From the NCBI GenBank assembly GCA_005776725.1, contig SXOO01000267.1, positions 58,708 to 122,707 on the forward strand: a stretch of DNA of 64,000 bases, in the 5' to 3' direction. Positions 16,752 to 26,045 of the stretch are shown one piece after another. The DNA is from Pseudomonadota bacterium. Lineage in GTDB: Bacteria > Myxococcota_A > UBA9042 > GCA-2863065. The position numbers and the translations under genes are program-made. The notes beneath the pieces were generated by a model. That model was not told where the DNA came from, searched no databases, and worked only from the letters and a program-made list of their open reading frames with translations. Every line of letters starts with the position of its first letter. The first letter of the stretch is position 1.

Positions 16752-19733
16752 ATGCCCAACCTCGCGCTCGCTACCCACCCTCGGCGAGGCAGAGATCGCG
16801 CTGCAGCACTGCGGCGCATAGCCGCCGGGGTTGTCCTGGCGGTGGGCGCGGCGTGCTCCGATACCGTGCAGGTGGTGGAACCGGAGGCCGTGGCTGACAG
16901 CCACGCCGAGCCGTCGCCGGATACGCCGCCTCCCGTCGACGAAGGCGCAGCCGCCGACCTCCCAGAGCCCCTCGACGTCCAGCCACCCGACACCCTCCTC
17001 CCAGCAGACGTGCCGGCCGCTCCGGACCTGCCGGCGTGCCGCGACCTCGCCGAGGCGCGCGCGGAGCCCGAGACCGCGTGTGGCCTCGCGCCCGCGGCGC
17101 CGACGGCCCTCGTCTGCGGCGACGTGACGGTGACCCCGGCGGCTTTCGGTCAGGTCCTGCGGCTCCGCCACGCAGGGCCGGCTCCCGAGCCGAGCGCGCC
17201 GACCGGCGCGGTGGTGGTGGAAGAGAGCGCTCTCGGTGTTGGCGTCGCTTGCGACGGGACGATGGTTGTATGCACCACGGCGCTCATCGCCGAGCTCCAC
17301 CCGTGCCGCGTCGTGGTCCGTGACGACACGAAGGTGCTGGTAGACGCCGCGATCGGGCCCGACCCGAAGAAGCTCCACCGGGGAGCGTCCCCCACCCGGC
17401 GCCTCTACGGCCTCGGCCCGAAGACCGGCCCCCTGGACCGCAGCGGGCGCAAGTACTCGCTCTGGAACACCGACGCCTATGACAGCGCCTTCGGCGGCTA
17501 CGCGCCGGCCGCCGACCCGCTGTATCAGTCGATCCCGTTCCTGCTCGTAGCCGACGGGGCGCGAGCGCACGGCCACTTCATCGACAACGCGTGGCGACAG
17601 ACGTGGGACCTCACGGACGGCTGGCACGTGACCGTGGCCGGCGGGGTCATCGACGAATACATCGTCCCCGGGCCATCGGTCGCCGACGCCGTGAACGCCT
17701 ACACCGCGCTCACCGGCCGCCCTGCCCTGCCCCCGCGGTGGGCGCTGGGCTATCACCAATCCCGCTGGGGTATCCCGGACGAGGCCGTGTTCCGCGCCCT
17801 GGCCGACCGGATGCGCAGCGAACAGATCCCCTGCGACAGCCTGTGGTTCGACATCCAGAAGCTCCGCGGCTTCCGCTCGTTCACCTGGGACCCGGTCACG
17901 TTCCCGGCGCCCGACGCGCTCCTCGCGCAGCTCCACGCCCAGGGCTTCCGCTCGGTAGCGATCGTAGACCCCGGGATCGCCGTGGACCCGGCGTGGGACA
18001 TCTACAGCGAGGGGCTGGCCGCCGGACACTTCCTTGGGGACCCTTACGTCGGTGCGGTCTGGCCCGGCCCCTCGGTGTTCCCCGACTTCACGTCCGCGAA
18101 GACACAGGAGTGGTGGGCGGGCTTGGTCCCCCGCGAGACGGCGTTGGGGATCGACGGGCTCTGGATCGACATGAACGAGCCGTCGGACTTCACCCCGGGC
18201 CAGGGCGGCACCGTGCCCGACAGCCTCCCCGTCGCCGCCGGTGGCACCATGGCCGGTGCGCACAACCTCTATGCGCTCCGAGAGGCCGAGGCCACCCGGC
18301 GTGGGCTCAGCGAGGCCTATCCTGAGAGGCGCCCCTTCCTGCTGACGCGCGCGGGGTACGCTGGCATCCAGCGCGCCGCCATGGCGTGGACCGGCGACGC
18401 GCCGTCGCGCGCGGACGTGCTCCGCGACTCCGTCCCGATGCTCCTCGGGATGGGCCTCTCGGGGACACCCTTCGTCGGTACGGACGTCGGGGGGTACTCC
18501 GGGAGCAGCGATCCCCGGCTCTTCGTCCGGTGGATGGCGCTCGGCTCCGTCAGCCCGTTCTTCCGCGCGCACGCCGAACGCACCGCGCCGCCGTCGATGC
18601 CCTGGGACTTCGGGACCGAGGCCCGGGACGCGAGCCGGGCGCTGATCCAGGCGCGGTATCGCCTCCTGCCTACGTGGTACAGCCTCGCCCACGAGGCGCA
18701 TCGGACCGGGGCGCCGCTGCTGCGCCCCGTCTTCTGGCACCACCCGGAGCTCGTCGTGCCCGACGACCAGTACCTCGTGGGCGAGCGCTTGCTCGTGGCG
18801 CCTTTCCTGGATCCGGCCGTGGAGACGCGCAGCGTGGTCTTCCCGCCGGGTCGCTGGTTCGATGTCGGGTCGGGGGCGGCCGTGGACGGCCCCACCACAC
18901 TCACGGTCTCAGGTCGCCTCGCCGCTCTGCCCATGTGGGCGCAGACCGGCGCGGTGGTGGCGCGGGGACCGCTGGCGCATACCACCGATGCGGCGCCTGG
19001 GCCGCTGGAGCTGGCCGTGTACGGAGGCGTCGAGTCGTCGCCGCCGGCCACGACGCGGCTCACCGAGGACGCGGGCGACGGGCCGCCCGGGGCCCCCACG
19101 CGTACCCTGGAGCTGACGGTGGAGCGCGCCGCCGGCACGCTGCGGCTCTCGGCCACACCGTCCGGGGACTACTCGCCGGCGCCGAGGCGCCTCGTGCTCC
19201 GCTTCCAGCGCGTGGATTCGGCGCCCGTGGCCGTGTCGCTCGACGGCACGCCGGTGCCTGCCGCGCCGGACGCCACGGCGGAGCCGGGCTGGTCGTGGGA
19301 CCCGCACGAGCTCTCTGTGGTGGTGTCATTCGATGAGCCGGTGGGGGCGTGGCTCGTGGAGCTGTCCGGTGTCGTGGAGGTGTCGACCCTGGCTCCCGAC
19401 GTGTCCGTGCCGCTCGAGGTGCGTGTGCCAGAGGGCACCACGGGCGTGGTGCACGTGGCCACCTCTGCGAACGGCTGGACCCACCAGCCGCTGGCGTGGG
19501 TGGGTCCAGGCCGCGCGGCCGGAAGGGTGCTCGTGCCCCGCGGGAGGTGGTTCGAATACAAGTTCACGAGGGGCGGCTGGGAGACCGTGGAGAAGTGGCC
19601 TGGCTGCGCGGAAGCCACCAACCGCTACGCGTACGGCTCGGCGCACCCGGAGCACCTCACGCTCGGAGAGGCGGCGCTCACGGACCCCGGGAAGAGCAAC
19701 GAGGTCTACGCCTGGGCCGACGCCTGCCCGTAG
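16752..19733 (+). CDS. Lipoprotein GH31 alpha-glucosidase/xylosidase family with C-terminal CBM20-like domain
   Basis: A 993-residue glycoside hydrolase. The ATG at 16752 begins a lipoprotein signal (AAGVVLAVGAAC), followed by an acidic, Pro-rich tether to residue ~95. The GH31 barrel spans roughly residues 215-720: 'RWALGYHQSRWGIPDEAVF', the nucleophile Asp in 'GIDGLWIDMNEPSDF', the acid/base region 'AMAWTGDAPS' and 'GTDVGGYSGSSDPRLFVRWMALG'. The C-terminal ~90 residues ('GVVHVATSANGWTHQPLAW', 'YKFTRGGWETVEKWPGC', 'NRYAY') look like a CBM20/E-set starch-binding module. It likely acts on alpha-glucans at the cell surface; linkage specificity is not predictable. Confidence 0.9.
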   Translation: MPNLALATHPRRGRDRAAALRRIAAGVVLAVGAACSDTVQVVEPEAVADSHAEPSPDTPPPVDEGAAADLPEPLDVQPPDTLLPADVPAAPDLPACRDLAEARAEPETACGLAPAAPTALVCGDVTVTPAAFGQVLRLRHAGPAPEPSAPTGAVVVEESALGVGVACDGTMVVCTTALIAELHPCRVVVRDDTKVLVDAAIGPDPKKLHRGASPTRRLYGLGPKTGPLDRSGRKYSLWNTDAYDSAFGGYAPAADPLYQSIPFLLVADGARAHGHFIDNAWRQTWDLTDGWHVTVAGGVIDEYIVPGPSVADAVNAYTALTGRPALPPRWALGYHQSRWGIPDEAVFRALADRMRSEQIPCDSLWFDIQKLRGFRSFTWDPVTFPAPDALLAQLHAQGFRSVAIVDPGIAVDPAWDIYSEGLAAGHFLGDPYVGAVWPGPSVFPDFTSAKTQEWWAGLVPRETALGIDGLWIDMNEPSDFTPGQGGTVPDSLPVAAGGTMAGAHNLYALREAEATRRGLSEAYPERRPFLLTRAGYAGIQRAAMAWTGDAPSRADVLRDSVPMLLGMGLSGTPFVGTDVGGYSGSSDPRLFVRWMALGSVSPFFRAHAERTAPPSMPWDFGTEARDASRALIQARYRLLPTWYSLAHEAHRTGAPLLRPVFWHHPELVVPDDQYLVGERLLVAPFLDPAVETRSVVFPPGRWFDVGSGAAVDGPTTLTVSGRLAALPMWAQTGAVVARGPLAHTTDAAPGPLELAVYGGVESSPPATTRLTEDAGDGPPGAPTRTLELTVERAAGTLRLSATPSGDYSPAPRRLVLRFQRVDSAPVAVSLDGTPVPAAPDATAEPGWSWDPHELSVVVSFDEPVGAWLVELSGVVEVSTLAPDVSVPLEVRVPEGTTGVVHVATSANGWTHQPLAWVGPGRAAGRVLVPRGRWFEYKFTRGGWETVEKWPGCAEATNRYAYGSAHPEHLTLGEAALTDPGKSNEVYAWADACP

Positions 19734-19770
19734 GGGCCAGGGCGTCGGCGAACACAGGGCAGCCCGTCCC

Positions 19771-21114
19771 TCAGCGCGGGTCACACCGCAGCAAAAAGCC
19801 CGGTCGGCAGGGGTCGTAGACGTTCTGGTAGGTCTTGTCGTCCCAGCAGTCGCAGCAGCACTCGAGGGTGTAGGTCCGCCCCGCGTTCGCCGGGCACTCG
19901 GTCTGCTCGCAGGCGATGGTCTCCCGCGAGAACGAGAACCCCGCGGCGCACCCGTCCGAGCTGTCTTCGGTGACCGGACACGTCGGCGCCTCGGGCTCGG
20001 TGACGGGCTCGTCGGGCTCGCAACCCTGATCGCTCTTGCCCGAGACCGTCGACGGGCACGAAGTCGGCGCGTTCTCGCAGAAGAACACCACGTGGGGGTA
20101 CGCGCGCTGCACCGAGTCGCGGTTCGGGAGGTTCCGGCCATGGACGAGGTACGGGTAGATCTCGCTGTTTCTGAGGTCGCGCAGCCCATGACCGGGCCGG
20201 TCGATCTCGTCGAAGGGCTGGTCCACTCGGACGTCCTTCCCGCACGTCTCGAGCTCGGTCAGCATGGCCTGCGTCACGTTCAGGCGGCCGCGGACCACGA
20301 GGCGCCCGTCGGCCATCGTCAGGAACGCGCTGTGCGCCACGTTCTGCCTGAAGCCGTCGTCCCCCACGGGCAAGGCCCCCCCGAACAACGCCACCACCGC
20401 CTCGCCCCGCTGTACCGACGCGGTGAGCTCCGCCGCGAGGGCGGCGTTGGACGGCGTCCCCGGGGCCAGCTCCCCACACGGCCGGAAGAGCCCCTTCAGG
20501 ATCTTCTGGAGCGTGGCCGGGGAGTACTGGTCCTCACCGGGTTGGGCCCCCAGCTCTGCCACGGGCACGTTCGTCGCAGCCGACAGCGCCGCGAGATCCC
20601 GCCCCGGGGCGCCCTGCCAGGCCTCGAAGAGCATGTCGCGCGTGCCAGCGTGGCAGTTCTGGAGCACCGCCTTCGCGCTGAAGTGGTGGATCAGCCCGGT
20701 GGCGACCGTGCCGGACGAGTCCACCGTGAAGACCGAACCCGTGGGCGTGAGGTCTCCGCTGTCCAAGAACCACTGGCTCGAGAGCGCCGTGAGCTCTGTT
20801 CCTGGTGGCAGCGGCTCACGGAGCCGGATCTCGAGCGTAGCCGGCTGGGCGAACACGAGTCCGTCGGGCTCGAGGTCCACCGCGCCGCCCCGGACATTGC
20901 TCGTGCCGAAGTCGACCGGCGTGAGAGTGATCTCGGTGGTCTCCGAGAGCGCCCCGGGCGGGATGATGAGCCGGTCTCCCCGACCGGACACCAGCGCCCC
21001 GCCCTCGACGCCGATCTCGGCCGCGGCTTGCGCCTCGATGAGCAGGGGGAGGCTGGGCTCACCCGAGCGACAGGCCGCGCAGAGGCCCACGAACAACACA
21101 GACAGAGTTCTCAT
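19771..21114 (-). CDS. Lipoprotein with ZU5-like N-terminal domain, unknown function
   Basis: A 447-residue lipoprotein with signal MRTLSVLFVGLCAAC. Residues ~35-85 ('IGVEGGALVSGRGDRLIIPPGALSETTEITLTPV') match the ZU5/'IPPGAL' beta module seen in many bacterial surface proteins. The middle is uncharacterised, with scattered Cys. The last 80 residues are Cys-rich (CENAPTSC, CEPDEP, CPVTEDSSDGC, YTLECCCDCW), presumably disulfide-bonded. It lies downstream of the caspase-like lipoprotein on the same strand, 81 bp apart, and may be co-expressed with it. No enzymatic signature is seen. Confidence 0.82.
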   Translation of the reverse strand: MRTLSVLFVGLCAACRSGEPSLPLLIEAQAAAEIGVEGGALVSGRGDRLIIPPGALSETTEITLTPVDFGTSNVRGGAVDLEPDGLVFAQPATLEIRLREPLPPGTELTALSSQWFLDSGDLTPTGSVFTVDSSGTVATGLIHHFSAKAVLQNCHAGTRDMLFEAWQGAPGRDLAALSAATNVPVAELGAQPGEDQYSPATLQKILKGLFRPCGELAPGTPSNAALAAELTASVQRGEAVVALFGGALPVGDDGFRQNVAHSAFLTMADGRLVVRGRLNVTQAMLTELETCGKDVRVDQPFDEIDRPGHGLRDLRNSEIYPYLVHGRNLPNRDSVQRAYPHVVFFCENAPTSCPSTVSGKSDQGCEPDEPVTEPEAPTCPVTEDSSDGCAAGFSFSRETIACEQTECPANAGRTYTLECCCDCWDDKTYQNVYDPCRPGFLLRCDPR

Positions 21115-21195
21115 GACACTCCCCTCTTCACCGTAGTGATCACCGCACGGCCAAAGCGCGTCGGCGGACAGGTCCCTGGGTCGAACGCGAAGCGC

Positions 21196-22920
21196 TCAGA
21201 ACTTCACGATGGTCGAGGTCTTGGCGAGCGTGGTGTTCGCGCAGATCAGGTTGAAGCCCGGGGCCGTGTCGGTGACGAGCGTGGAGCGCGTCTCGGTGGC
21301 GGCGTTGAAGGGGAGGCTCCAGATCTTCTGCAGCTCGGCGCCCGACACCACCGCGGACACCTCGGTGGTGGTCCGCGCGCCGCCTGCCACCACCGTGAGC
21401 GTGTCGACCACCTCGCTCGCGCCGCCGGGGACAGCGGCGAACATGACGTGCCCGGCCGCGTCGGTGCTCTGCTCATTGATCATCGAGTAGCCGTCGGTGC
21501 CGGAGACGGTGAGGGTGAGGGCGACATCGGGGCTCGGGGGGGCGATCACGGCCGACGGGGTGTAGGCGGTGCCCGCGGCGGGGTCAGCGGGATTCGTGAC
21601 CAGGGTGAGGCTGTCGATCGTGAGCGGACGGCCCGCGAGGCCCTCGAAGATCGCGTCCGCAGCGGGGTTCGCGAAGCGCGTGGAGATCGCGCCGCTCCAG
21701 CCGAGGAAAGCGCCGGCGCCCCTGCCGCGGAAGCTGTCACGGAGGCTGGTCCCGCCGCTGACGGCGCGCCCGCTGTGGCAGGCGTCGGCATAGACCAGCG
21801 TGTTCGGGTACTCGACGGAGGCGAAGAACGCCGGAGTCAGCGCCCAGTAGGCCCGGCCCTTGTGGGCGATCACCCCGAGCCAGCTCGGCAGCTCACCGCC
21901 GAAGCGCTCGGTGAAGGTCAGCAGGTCCTGGTGCAGACCAGGCGACTTCGGGTCTCCGGCGAGCGGGATCTCGGTGGAGATGAGGTTGCCGCGAGTGCTG
22001 TCGAAGGCCTTGGAGACTCCCCCGTGGCTCGAGAGATAGAGCACGCCACAGCCCGGCAGCGCCTCACGGAGGGCGAAGACGTCGGCGGGGGTGGAGAGGC
22101 GAAGGGTCTTGGTGGTGTAGCCGGCGCGGCGCAGGGAGCCGTCGACCTCGCCGAGGCTCTGCCCGAACTCGCCCTGGAACGCGGTAACCACGCAGGCGGT
22201 TTTCGAGCGCGGATGCGTGGCCTCCTGGCACACGATGCCGCCATCCGCGCCCTCCAGCGCGCCCTGGAGACCGCCGAGGTCGGAGGCAGCCCACTCGTCC
22301 CGCTCCTTCGAGTCGGTCAGCACCCCCACCGGGAACGCCGTCCCAGCCGTGACGATCACGGTGCCGCCGTCCTCCGACAGCTCGGCCTCTCCGGCCTGCG
22401 CGGCCAGCAGCCGGTCGATCGGGTCCGTGACGCCCTGTGCAACCAGGGCCTCGAACTCCAGAGATACGCGCTGCGCGGACTCAGCGGCTGCCGCGAGCTC
22501 CAGAGTGCGCGGGTCGGCGCCCTCGGGGACAGGGATTCCCGGGTCCGTGGGCGCTGGCGCGCCGGTCCCAGTGGACGTTCCCGGGTCCGTGGGCGCTGGC
22601 GCGCCGGTGCCGGCGGACGGGTCCTCGTCGGGCACGTCTCCGGGTCGGCCGCCACCAAAGAACTCGCACCCTGAGGCTGTCACCGCAAACAAGGCGGCGG
22701 CAAGCCGGCGTGACCACCGGACGGCCCCCCGGGCCGGCCGCGCGGGGGTCTGGGGGTCGCTCCCCAGGAGAGTACCGACCGCCCCGCGGGCCTGCCCCTC
22801 GGGGGTCTGGGGGTCGCTCCCCAGGAGAGTACCCGCGGGGGTCTGGGGGTCGCTCCCCAGGAGAGTACCTGCGCGGGTCTGGGGGGTGCGCAAGGGGAAG
22901 GAAGCAGCTGCTGGGTTCAT
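21196..22920 (-). CDS. Caspase-like (C14/CHAT-type) lipoprotein with in-frame repeats in a long signal n-region
   Basis: The ATG at 22920 is preceded by GGAG (spacing 6); the ORF-track extension upstream is discarded. Length is 574 residues. Before the lipoprotein signal 'RRLAAALFAVTASGC' (Cys85) lie about 65 residues of repeats (GTLLGSDPQTP), an unusually long n-region. After a Gly/Thr/Pro linker comes a caspase-type fold. 'CGVLYLSSHGG' carries His299 and 'NTLVYADACHSGRA' carries Cys381, the H-G and D-x-C-H-S-G dyad of metacaspase/CHAT peptidases. A C-terminal beta-rich domain (ALTLTVSGTDGYSMI) resembles an Ig-like module. It is predicted to be membrane-anchored and cell-surface or periplasmic. 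The target is unknown. Confidence 0.82.
   Translation of the reverse strand: MNPAAASFPLRTPQTRAGTLLGSDPQTPAGTLLGSDPQTPEGQARGAVGTLLGSDPQTPARPARGAVRWSRRLAAALFAVTASGCEFFGGGRPGDVPDEDPSAGTGAPAPTDPGTSTGTGAPAPTDPGIPVPEGADPRTLELAAAAESAQRVSLEFEALVAQGVTDPIDRLLAAQAGEAELSEDGGTVIVTAGTAFPVGVLTDSKERDEWAASDLGGLQGALEGADGGIVCQEATHPRSKTACVVTAFQGEFGQSLGEVDGSLRRAGYTTKTLRLSTPADVFALREALPGCGVLYLSSHGGVSKAFDSTRGNLISTEIPLAGDPKSPGLHQDLLTFTERFGGELPSWLGVIAHKGRAYWALTPAFFASVEYPNTLVYADACHSGRAVSGGTSLRDSFRGRGAGAFLGWSGAISTRFANPAADAIFEGLAGRPLTIDSLTLVTNPADPAAGTAYTPSAVIAPPSPDVALTLTVSGTDGYSMINEQSTDAAGHVMFAAVPGGASEVVDTLTVVAGGARTTTEVSAVVSGAELQKIWSLPFNAATETRSTLVTDTAPGFNLICANTTLAKTSTIVKF
22744..22892. repeat. GC-rich tandem repeats (three identical 32-bp cores plus one degenerate copy)
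   Basis: Three identical 32-bp cores begin at 22744, 22801 and 22837 (each GGGGGTCTGGGGGTCGCT then CCCCAGGAGAGTAC). A decayed fourth starts near 22873. Offsets are 57, 36 and 36 bp, all multiples of three, so the reading frame of the overlapping caspase-like lipoprotein is kept. Each unit contains TGGGG/CCCCA, able to fold into a small hairpin. Confidence 0.9.
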
Positions 22921-23050
22921 GGGAGACTCCGAGTGAGCCCAATGGGCTCGGGCAAAAGGAAGACGACGCCGCGGACAACCCGAGGCGGCCGCCGGGAGGG
23001 CGGCTCCACTTCCTTCATTGCCGCGCGGCGAGCCGAGCGGACACGACCCC

Positions 23051-23079
23051 ATTTTAATTCTCGAAGTAAACCCTATCAG
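23051..23079 (-). promoter_or_regulatory. Candidate sigma-70 promoter for the caspase-like lipoprotein
   Basis: Within a rare AT-rich patch, the minus strand reads CTGATA (23079-23074), 17 bp, then TAAAAT (23056-23051). These are 4/6 and 5/6 matches to consensus with ideal spacing. It would give a leader of about 120 nt ahead of the ATG at 22920, separating this gene from the kinase operon upstream. Confidence 0.5.
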
Positions 23080-23102
23080 GCCCCTGCGCCCCTGCCCCAG
23101 CC

Positions 23103-26045
23103 TCAGCGCGGTTGCGCGCTCAGCCCGCTCCCCGGACCCGAGTCGCCGGACCCAAGACCGGCGGCCGCGGCCACCTGCCATTCGAGGGAGGCCGCCGAAC
23201 GCGCCTTCCTTGCGGCTTGGCCCGCGTCCGCCGTTCGGCCGAGAGCCTGCAGCGCCAGGGCCCGCCCCTGGTGGCCCAGGAACGCCGTCTCCGACGACCG
23301 GGTGGCCGCCTCGAGCGGGCCCAACGCCGCTTCGTAGCGGGCGCCGCGGACCGCCACGATCCCACGGAGCAGGTCGCTGAAGACATCGTCCCCCGCCCCG
23401 GCGAGGTGGACGACCGCGGCCGCGTCTTCTCCCCGACACAGCCGCGCGGCCGCGGCGAGCGCGTGCTGCGCGTGATCCCCGGGCTCCCGGGCCAGCTGCG
23501 CCTCCGCGACCTCCAAGGCCCGATCGGGGCCCTGGAGCGCGGAGAGCTCCTCAGTCCGCCGGCGCAGCAGCACCCGAGACAGCGCCGCCGGATCGAGGAG
23601 GAGCGCCCGCCGCCGCGAGGTAGCCGCCTCCGCCGCGCGATCGAGCGTGTCGAGCGCGTTCGCCCGCGCCCAGTGGGTCCAGGGGTCGTCGGGGGCCAGC
23701 GCCAACGCCCGGTCGAAGTCGGCGAGCCCCACGACGATCCGCACCTGATCGCCCTGCTCAAGGGCGTCCTCCAGGATCGCGCGGCCTCGGCCCTCCAGCG
23801 CCCGCGGGTAATCCGGCCGCAGGCTGAGCGCCAGGTCGAAGGCGAGCTCCGCGCCCCGCCTGTCGTCCTGGGCTGACAGCGCCCAGCCGAGCAAGAAGGG
23901 CGGCCAGTAGCTCCTGGGATCGAGGCGCACGGCGTCGGCCAGCAAGCGAGTCGCGGCCTCCATCGGCTCGTCGAGGTCGAGCCCCGGCGCAGCAGCGGTG
24001 AGCACCGGCAGCAAGTCGGCCACGGCCGAGTCCGGGAACTGGTCGAGCCAGAGGTGCAGGAGCCCCAGGAAGAACGCGTCCGCCGCGGTGGGCCCAGCCG
24101 GGAGCGGGGGCGCGGAGCCGCCCCCGAAGCCCATCGCGTCACACACGGCGTGGATGAGGCGACCGTACACGCTGGGCTCGAAGCTCGCAGCCCGCCGGAC
24201 CGCGGCCACCGCCGGCGGACAGCGCGCCGCGAGCTCCTCCGGGGTGGCCACTGCGAGCGCCCGGGAGATCCGGACCGAGGCGGAGAGCAGGATCAAGCGG
24301 TGGACGGCCGCGGTGACGATGCGCCGGCGCTCCACAGGCAGATCGGCCACCGGCAGCGCCTCCCACCAGCGCTCGCCGTTGGCGCCGACGGCCTCCAACG
24401 CCGCATCGGCGGCTTCGAGGGACGCGACGTAGCGCTCCTCGCCCGACAGGAACTGCGCCAGGTCGCCCAGCCTCTCGAGGCGCTCCAGGCGCTCGAGGCG
24501 ACCGCGCAGCGCTGAGAGCCGTGCCGCGAGGCCGCCCAGCGACGGCTCGCCGTCCAGCGCGGGCAGCACAGCGCCCAGCTGGTCCGTCGCGGCTGCGTAC
24601 CGACCGGAGCCAGCGTCGGCCAGGGCCACCGCCTCAACCTGCGCCGCGCGCTGGGTGAGCTCGCCCACGCGCTGGGCCTCCGAGAGCGCCTGCAGGCGCT
24701 CGCCGCGCTGCCAGAGGAAGCCGGCGACCACGGCCAGCGCCGTGAGGAGCGACGCCGCCACCCCTCCCGCGGCCCACGCGGTGCGATGGCGCCGCATCGA
24801 GCGTCCGAGCCGGGCAAGCGCGGTGTCGGGCAGGGCCGAGACCGGCTCGTCGGCGAGGTACCGCTCGAGATCCCGAGCGAAGTCGCCCGCGTTCGCGTAC
24901 CGCTGGGCCGGATCGGCGGCCATCGCCTTGCCGCAGAGGGCGTCCAGGGCCCTCGGGACCGACGGGCGCACCGAGCGCGCGGACGGCGCGCGGGCTGGCG
25001 GGCCGGCCGCGGCCGTGATGACCGCCGTGCCGGAGCTCCCGACGCGCGCAGGGCGCCCAGTCAGCACCTCGAACAGCGTGGCCCCGAGCGCGAAGACGTC
25101 AGCGCCTTCACGCGCGCCCTCCCCTCGCGCTTGCTCTGGCGCCATGTACGCCGGCGTGCCGAGCAACGCGCCTTCGCGAGTGAGTTCGTGGCCGCCGTCG
25201 ACGCCGCCCCCGCCCGCGTCGATCGCCGGGCTCGCGTCCTCGTCGCCCACCCGCTTCCCGATCCCCCAGTCGAGCACCACCGTCTCGCCGTAGTCGCCCA
25301 CGAGCACGTTCGCCGGCTTCAGGTCCCGATGGATCTCGCCGCGGCTGTGCGCGAAGTCCACCGCCCTCGCCACGGCGAGCACCACGTCCAGGGCGCGCCG
25401 CTCCAACACCCGATCCACGATCGGCGCCTTGTGAAGCTCGGCCACCACCGCTGCGAGCGTGCGCCCCTGGAGCAGCTTCATCGCGAAGTAAGGGACCCGG
25501 TCCTTCGGATCGCCCACGTCGTGCACCGGGACGATCCCGGGGTGCTCGAGCCCCGCGGCCAGGCGCGCCTCCCCCAGGAAGCGGGCCCGCGCGGCCGGAT
25601 CTTCGCTCCGGTGCAGCACCTTGACGGCCACATCTCGGCCCAGCCGCGGGTCGTGGGCCCGCCAGACGGCGCCGAAGCCCCCGCGGCCGTGCTCTCCCAC
25701 CAGGACGTAGTGCCCGAGCACCCGCCCCGCCTGGAGGCGCCCGGCTGCTACCTCCCGCGCCGCCTCGGCGGCCTCCTCGAGCCGGGCCGCTCGCACGGGC
25801 TCGGCCAGGAGCGGGAAACGCGCGGTGAGACCCTCGAGATCCGGGGTCTCCCCGGCCGCCGCGGCGAGCTCGAGGTCGATCGCGACCAGCTCCTCCAGCG
25901 TCGCGCCGTAGCTGGCCGACCCAGCGGCGGGCAAGAAGTCCTCGATCCGTGGGCGTCCGGTTCGCCACGCGGCCTCGAAAGCGCGGCGTGCGCCCTCGTC
26001 TACGCCGCCTCCCGGGTCTCCCCGCCCATCGGCGCCATCGCTCAT
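23103..26045 (-). CDS. Hanks-type Ser/Thr protein kinase with transmembrane segment and TPR-like C-terminus
   Basis: A 980-residue protein. After ~110 residues of N-terminal helix, the kinase domain runs from 'YVLVGEHGRGGFGAVWRAHD' (P-loop) through 'DVAVKVL' to 'GEIHRDLKPANVLV' (HRD at 239-241) and 'GTPAYMAPEQARG'. The metal-binding loop is DWG ('VVLDWGIGK') rather than DFG, a known variant. A single membrane helix (~425-445, 'ASLLTALAVVAGFLW') is followed by ~500 helical residues with TPR-like character, a probable extracytoplasmic sensor or scaffold. The start overlaps the stop of the ECF sigma gene (ATGA), coupling kinase and sigma factor in one operon. Confidence 0.92.
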   Translation of the reverse strand: MSDGADGRGDPGGGVDEGARRAFEAAWRTGRPRIEDFLPAAGSASYGATLEELVAIDLELAAAAGETPDLEGLTARFPLLAEPVRAARLEEAAEAAREVAAGRLQAGRVLGHYVLVGEHGRGGFGAVWRAHDPRLGRDVAVKVLHRSEDPAARARFLGEARLAAGLEHPGIVPVHDVGDPKDRVPYFAMKLLQGRTLAAVVAELHKAPIVDRVLERRALDVVLAVARAVDFAHSRGEIHRDLKPANVLVGDYGETVVLDWGIGKRVGDEDASPAIDAGGGGVDGGHELTREGALLGTPAYMAPEQARGEGAREGADVFALGATLFEVLTGRPARVGSSGTAVITAAAGPPARAPSARSVRPSVPRALDALCGKAMAADPAQRYANAGDFARDLERYLADEPVSALPDTALARLGRSMRRHRTAWAAGGVAASLLTALAVVAGFLWQRGERLQALSEAQRVGELTQRAAQVEAVALADAGSGRYAAATDQLGAVLPALDGEPSLGGLAARLSALRGRLERLERLERLGDLAQFLSGEERYVASLEAADAALEAVGANGERWWEALPVADLPVERRRIVTAAVHRLILLSASVRISRALAVATPEELAARCPPAVAAVRRAASFEPSVYGRLIHAVCDAMGFGGGSAPPLPAGPTAADAFFLGLLHLWLDQFPDSAVADLLPVLTAAAPGLDLDEPMEAATRLLADAVRLDPRSYWPPFLLGWALSAQDDRRGAELAFDLALSLRPDYPRALEGRGRAILEDALEQGDQVRIVVGLADFDRALALAPDDPWTHWARANALDTLDRAAEAATSRRRALLLDPAALSRVLLRRRTEELSALQGPDRALEVAEAQLAREPGDHAQHALAAAARLCRGEDAAAVVHLAGAGDDVFSDLLRGIVAVRGARYEAALGPLEAATRSSETAFLGHQGRALALQALGRTADAGQAARKARSAASLEWQVAAAAGLGSGDSGPGSGLSAQPR

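Noticed and set aside
16737-18743. 668-aa minus-strand ORF
   Set aside because: Antisense shadow of the GH31 gene, which has clear catalytic motifs.
22744-22892. CRISPR array
   Set aside because: The gaps between repeat cores are 4-25 bp, the repeats are in frame with a coding region, and no cas genes are present.
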